From: Gammaproteobacteria bacterium
GTDB lineage: Bacteria > Pseudomonadota > Gammaproteobacteria > SZUA-229
Length of the DNA: 8,959 nucleotides
Assembly (NCBI GenBank): GCA_016764035.1
Contig: JAESSQ010000192.1
Location: 1-8,959, forward strand
Direction: 5' to 3'
Shown here: one piece after another, positions 6,253 to 8,959 of the stretch
How positions within the stretch are numbered: position 1 is the stretch's first letter
Layout of the letters: each line of letters starts with the position of its first letter
Notes under the pieces: model-generated
Told to the model about the DNA's origin: nothing
Seen by the model: the letters and a program-made list of their open reading frames with translations, nothing else
Database searches by the model: none
Translations under genes and position numbers: made by a program

Positions 6253-6256
6253 TGGT
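6253..6256. repeat. Left target-site duplication of the insertion sequence
   Basis: TGGT directly abuts the left terminal inverted repeat and is repeated at 7935-7938 directly after the right one. A 4-bp duplication is short and could arise by chance at about 1 in 256, but its exact adjacency to both ends supports it. Confidence 0.6.
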
Positions 6257-6274
6257 CAGGCTGTGTGAAAACTC
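6257..6274 (+). repeat. Left terminal inverted repeat of the IS
   Basis: The 18 bases CAGGCTGTGTGAAAACTC match the right end exactly in inverted orientation. The pairing stops after the terminal C/G at the outer side. Confidence 0.9.
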
Positions 6275-6441
6275 ACTTAACTGTAAATACACAACTGTAA
6301 CTTACCTTCTGGCAACACCTGATCATGCTGGCGACATACTTCTTAAACTCATAAAGCATACGATCAAAATTTATAGGTGCTGCAATCTCTTTATATTTGT
6401 CTTAATAGAGCGCAAAAACAAAAAGCAGAGTAAGCCAAGAC

Positions 6442-7875
6442 TCACTGAGTCTGCATCTCACAAATTAGTCGCTGAGCACCTTTAATTTTTATCATTCTTG
6501 TCAGGTTGTAAGCCAACACATGAAGATTCATTTCCGTACTGACGTTTTTAAAACGCCGGGTTAAAAAATGCGTTGAACCCATCCATGATTTAATCGTTCC
6601 AAATGGATGCGCTACCGTTTGCTTTCGTATCAACATGCTATTCGGTGTAGAAGCCATTAAAGCTTCCATGTTTTCAATTTTATCTTCATGTTCCCAACGT
6701 ATAATTTTTCGCTGACCCTTACCTGTTGTGCATTGCGATTTTAAGTCGCAGGCACGACAAGTAAAAATATCTAAAAAATACCGCTTGAGATTCATTTTTT
6801 TCTCAAAGCTAGTGAAACGATAGCTCAGCGCCTTGTTTGCAGGACAGGTATAAACATCTTTTTTTACATCGTACTTAAACAACGAGCGATTAAAAATACC
6901 TTTTTTCTCACTCGCCGAGGTATCACCTTTGGGAACCATAACAGCCATCCCTTCATCTTGGCTATTTTTTATATCAACACCACTGTAATAACCTTTATCG
7001 GCAATCACTGTGATTTTCTTTTCCTTTAGTGCTGCTTGCGCCTGTATACCCATCCGACACAGCTGCCCTCTATCCGTTTTGTTCGTCACTTCATGGGCAA
7101 CAATAAGGTGGTGCTTGCTATCAACGGCGCTTTGTATGTTGTAACAAACGAGACGACTCATGCCTTTCGTTTTCATCAGTCGGGAGTCAGGATCGGTGAT
7201 AGACACCTGCTTTTCAGGATGATTATTCACTCTTTCTTCCATCGCTTTTAAATCAACCAGTCTCTTTTTAAGCCAGGTTATTTTGTCATTAATGACAATA
7301 TTCTCAACTGATTGACGCTCGTTTTTATCGGCTTCATCAAGCTGTTTTAAGTATTGCGCAAGATGCTTTTCAGATCGATCTTTATGAAACTTTAACTTCG
7401 ATGGAGTGAAGTTCTTTTTACTGTTATTAACTGCCTTGAATTTGCTGCCATCAATGGCGACTACCGTATCGGTAAACATATTCATTTGGCGGCAAAGCTC
7501 AATGAATGTGCGACAAGTATTTTTAATGCCTTTACTATTATCTTTTCTGAAATCGGCAATGGTTTTAAAGTCGGGTGACAACCGCTCTAATAACCACATT
7601 AACTCAACGTTACGACCCGTTTCCCTTTCCAGACGACGTGATGACTGAATGCGATTTAAGTAACCGTAGATATACAACTTGAGCATCGTCGATGGGTGGT
7701 AGGCAGGTCGACCTGTATCAGCAGGGATGGTTTTAAATCCCAAGCCTGCAAGATCAATGTTATCGACAAAAGCGTCGATAACACGAATTGGATTTTCTTC
7801 TGTGATGTAATCGTCGAGTGCTTCGGGAAATAAGGTGGTCTGGTGCCGGGCTTCGCCCTGTATGAATCCACTCAT
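6442..7875 (-). CDS. IS1182-family DDE transposase, probably catalytically inactive
   Basis: A 477-residue protein. Residues 1-130 match the family's N-terminal region (Q-x-x-LFPEALDDYI near the start, and GRPAYHPSTMLKLYIYGYL, then R-x-x-R-x-L-E-x-E, around 55-86). The catalytic core has Asp142 (VVAIDGSKFKAVN) and Asp293 (VIADKGYYSG). A cysteine cluster (Cys344, 373, 376, 382) lies in the insertion before the last catalytic segment, which reads RKQTVAHPFGTIKSWMG. In this family that segment normally has Glu before HPFGTIK as the third DDE residue, within a Y-R-E-K type signature. Here it is Ala422 (GCG, one base from GAG), so this copy is predicted unable to catalyse transposition. The ATG has GAGG 9 bases upstream. 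A TATAAT at 7902-7907 (minus strand) is a plausible -10, its -35 falling in the right terminal repeat. Confidence 0.9.
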   Translation of the reverse strand: MSGFIQGEARHQTTLFPEALDDYITEENPIRVIDAFVDNIDLAGLGFKTIPADTGRPAYHPSTMLKLYIYGYLNRIQSSRRLERETGRNVELMWLLERLSPDFKTIADFRKDNSKGIKNTCRTFIELCRQMNMFTDTVVAIDGSKFKAVNNSKKNFTPSKLKFHKDRSEKHLAQYLKQLDEADKNERQSVENIVINDKITWLKKRLVDLKAMEERVNNHPEKQVSITDPDSRLMKTKGMSRLVCYNIQSAVDSKHHLIVAHEVTNKTDRGQLCRMGIQAQAALKEKKITVIADKGYYSGVDIKNSQDEGMAVMVPKGDTSASEKKGIFNRSLFKYDVKKDVYTCPANKALSYRFTSFEKKMNLKRYFLDIFTCRACDLKSQCTTGKGQRKIIRWEHEDKIENMEALMASTPNSMLIRKQTVAHPFGTIKSWMGSTHFLTRRFKNVSTEMNLHVLAYNLTRMIKIKGAQRLICEMQTQ

Positions 7876-7901
7876 TAGATACGTCCTCTTTGGAAAGACT
7901 T

Positions 7902-7907
7902 ATTATA
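7902..7907 (-). promoter_or_regulatory. Transposase -10 element
   Basis: A perfect TATAAT on the minus strand, about 26 bases before the transposase ATG and followed by a GAGG ribosome site at proper spacing. The weak -35 region (CTGTGT) is part of the terminal inverted repeat, a common arrangement in insertion sequences. Confidence 0.5.
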
Positions 7908-7916
7908 TCCTTGATG

Positions 7917-7934
7917 GAGTTTTCACACAGCCTG
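7917..7934 (-). repeat. Right terminal inverted repeat of the IS
   Basis: GAGTTTTCACACAGCCTG is the exact reverse complement of the left end. The duplicated TGGT follows directly at 7935-7938. Confidence 0.9.
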
Positions 7935-8269
7935 TGGTGTTAGCAGCCTCTCAAAACTTATCTTGCAACAGTCTGCTTTGGGTCGCTAACTGACGTTAAA
8001 TACAACCACTCAAAAGAACTTTAACCATGAAAAAATACATAATTTTCAGTTATAAGCCGTATATTAAACTGTATATAGAAACCGAATGCAATATATTACT
8101 ATAATATTATCAATATGTTATGAATAAAGTGCGACAGTCTTCCTCTCTGCCAAATCAAAAAAACTCAATTCACACTTTGACGTGTATAAATACTCATCTA
8201 ACCTGACCTAATTGATTCGCCGTTTCCTACGGAGAAATTTTTATAGTAGAGTTATCATTATAAATTATT
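7935..8269. other. Gene-poor, AT-rich spacer
   Basis: I see no supported gene here. The stretch starts with the right target duplication of the IS and is very rich in A and T from about 8030 on, with stops in all frames. The phrase TCTGCTTTGGGTCGCTAACTG near 7970-7993 faintly echoes ACGTCTGCTTTTCC near 6196 on the other side of the IS, perhaps decayed intergenic repeat material. A 25-codon open frame at 8027-8104 lacks any ribosome site. Confidence 0.5.
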
Positions 8270-8490
8270 ATCATGTAACAGACTGCCCCGTTAACAGTAA
8301 ATAAATATGCAGTAGAATCAGTCATGTAAGCACTTACCTACAAAATGACTTTATTGAGACATGAAGCCGGGTTAAGCCATTTGTGTCATCTCGAACGAAT
8401 GTGAGAGATCTTAAGTTGAGGTAGAACAGGATTTCTCCCTTTGGTCGAAATGACAAAAAAAGTTAACGGGACAGTAAGTGATCATGTAAC
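8270..8490. repeat. MITE-like element: inverted repeats flanked by direct repeats
   Basis: ACTGCCCCGTTAAC (8282-8295) and GTTAACGGGACAGT (8462-8475) are inverted repeats of 14 bases with one mismatch, 194 bp end to end. Just outside lie two identical direct repeats, ATCATGTAAC, at 8270-8279 and 8481-8490. There is no transposase inside. This architecture suggests a small non-autonomous element with a target duplication. The gaps between direct and inverted repeats are unequal (2 and 5 bases), so the ends are not cleanly defined. Confidence 0.45.
8384..8455. repeat. Imperfect 72-base hairpin of the TGTCATyTCGA type
   Basis: The left arm TGTCATCTCGAACGAATG and the right arm ending TTTGGTCGAAATGACA pair with a few mismatches. 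They extend inward through GTGAGAGATC opposite GATTTCTCCC, around a loop near 8411-8428. No T-tract follows on either strand, so it is not a standard terminator. From memory, similar GTCATTTCGA-type palindromes are dispersed in many bacterial genomes, which would make this one copy of a repeated intergenic element; I could not verify this. It lies inside the MITE-like structure, ending 6 bases before its right inverted repeat. Confidence 0.55.
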
Positions 8491-8684
8491 TATCTTTCTA
8501 CGCACAAAACGATCGCCGCTATCAAAAAGTTTGTCAAATAAAAACTGGGGCAAAAAAAATTATAAAAGGGTAGTAAGATTAAATTCAAACCTTCTATCTC
8601 ATTTAAGACTAAATTATTTAGCAGAGGCAAATAGTCGAACCAGTAACAACATGATAGCAAAGTAATTAAACTCGCAATAAAAAC

Positions 8685-8691
8685 AAGGAGG
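8685..8691 (+). promoter_or_regulatory. Strong ribosome binding site
   Basis: AAGGAGG is a near-perfect Shine-Dalgarno sequence. It is 4 bases before the ATG at 8696 and 13 bases before a second in-frame ATG at 8705. The spacing to the first is slightly short and to the second long, so the first is preferred. Confidence 0.8.
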
Positions 8692-8695
8692 CATT

Positions 8696-8959
8696 ATGAC
8701 TATAATGCAAAAAACGTATTGGCTTATCGCAAGTTTGGGTAATATAAGCACTGTTTATTTATACAGCCAAACGACAAGCGTCATAAGTATCCTGTTACTA
8801 ATTATCACAGGCGCTTACACCGTCATTGGTTTTTACGACATCTACTTCTGCCGCCATAACTTGAACCGTCTATACCCTGTCGTCGCCTATATACGATATT
8901 TTCTTGAATCGTATCGGGTTGAAATTCAACAGTACTTTATTGCCAACGATACTGAAGAG
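8696..8959 (+). CDS. FMN-binding glutamate-synthase-family protein, N-terminus (partial)
   Basis: The first 88 codons are present and the gene runs off the right edge. Two hydrophobic segments (about residues 9-24 and 28-48) suggest a membrane-anchored N-terminus. They are followed by RLYPVVAYIRYFLESYRVEI and QQYFIANDTEE. This strongly resembles the 'NYPV-x-x-x-x-R-Y-L-x-E-x-x-R-P-E-I-x-Q-Y-F-I-x-x-D' region that precedes the FMN-binding barrel in stand-alone glutamate-synthase-domain-2 proteins. Those proteins share the FMN/iron-sulfur catalytic domain of glutamate synthase but lack the amidotransferase part, and their physiological reaction is mostly unsettled. The catalytic region is outside the window. 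The family Pro after Arg is Val here (SYRVEI). A strong AAGGAGG precedes the ATG. No functional link to the sensory locus is visible. Confidence 0.75.
   Translation, partial: MTIMQKTYWLIASLGNISTVYLYSQTTSVISILLLIITGAYTVIGFYDIYFCRHNLNRLYPVVAYIRYFLESYRVEIQQYFIANDTEE

Larger units (their letters stand above)
6257..7934 (-). mobile_element. IS1182-family-like insertion sequence, 1678 bp
   Basis: The ends are perfect 18-bp inverted repeats, CAGGCTGTGTGAAAACTC at 6257-6274 and its complement at 7917-7934, flanked by TGGT on both sides. One transposase gene fills most of the element on the minus strand. About 170 bases at the left end (6275-6441) are non-coding and hold no gene I can support. Joining the two flanks at the duplication gives no open reading frame, so the insertion seems to have landed in an intergenic region, about 180 bp upstream of the response regulator's operator. 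The element appears full length, but its transposase carries a likely inactivating substitution. Confidence 0.9.

Noticed and set aside
6030..6256. Search for a gene interrupted by the insertion sequence
   Set aside because: Joining 6256 to 7939 yields no continuous open frame on either strand, so the target was most likely intergenic.
6252..6485. Plus-strand open frame spanning the left end of the IS
   Set aside because: It starts in the target duplication, reads through the terminal repeat and overlaps the transposase 3' end in antisense; no coding signals.
8027..8104. 25-codon open frame beginning MKKYIIFSYK
   Set aside because: No ribosome binding site, very AT-rich composition and no recognisable features; expected by chance in such DNA.
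8384..8455. Hairpin considered as a Rho-independent terminator
   Set aside because: No T-tract follows on either strand and no gene ends just before it.
8441..8665. Short open frame of about 71-74 codons before the glutamate-synthase-family gene
   Set aside because: Its start lies inside the hairpin repeat without a ribosome site, it crosses the right end of the MITE-like element, and the Lys/Asn/Ser-rich product shows no recognisable domain.

Overview
The window looks like an accessory or variable stretch of an AT-rich gram-negative genome, probably a marine-type gammaproteobacterium. The evidence is an outer-membrane FadL porin, an outer-membrane lipoprotein, a proteobacterial-style hybrid histidine kinase with its LuxR-type partner, and an IS1182-type element. 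No gene here fixes the genus.

Layout, left to right. (1) Positions 1-366 hold the end of a type II antitoxin gene and a complete ParE/RelE-like toxin. (2) Positions 516-6075 form a compact sensory and uptake locus: a FadL/OMPP1 porin (+), an 8-repeat lipoprotein (-) sharing a bidirectional terminator with it, a hybrid sensor histidine kinase (+) divergent from the lipoprotein, and a LuxR/NarL-type response regulator (-) convergent with the kinase. (3) Positions 6253-7938 are an insertion sequence with 18-bp perfect terminal inverted repeats and a 4-bp target duplication. (4) Positions 7935-8695 are gene-poor and contain MITE-like inverted repeats and a hairpin. (5) From 8696 to the edge lies the N-terminus of a membrane-anchored FMN-binding glutamate-synthase-family protein.

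The most interesting signal is a palindromic box, TTTACCC-ATTA-GGGTAAA and variants, present three times and only in the promoter regions of region 2. Before the porin and before the response regulator, its centre lies exactly 41.5 bp upstream of the ATG, with a -10-like hexamer placed so that transcription would begin at or next to the ATG (leaderless mRNA). The third copy lies between the divergent lipoprotein and kinase genes. It is oriented toward the lipoprotein with the same box-to-(-10) spacing, and overlaps a possible kinase -35. The inferred circuit is: the membrane kinase senses a probably hydrophobic cue, phosphorylates the LuxR-type regulator, and the regulator activates the porin, the lipoprotein and itself.

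The circuit may be broken or conditional. The regulator has an in-frame amber codon at position 165, in the middle of its otherwise intact DNA-binding domain. The neighbouring transposase also appears catalytically dead (the expected Glu of the DDE triad is Ala422). All functional statements come from motif reading, without database searches.
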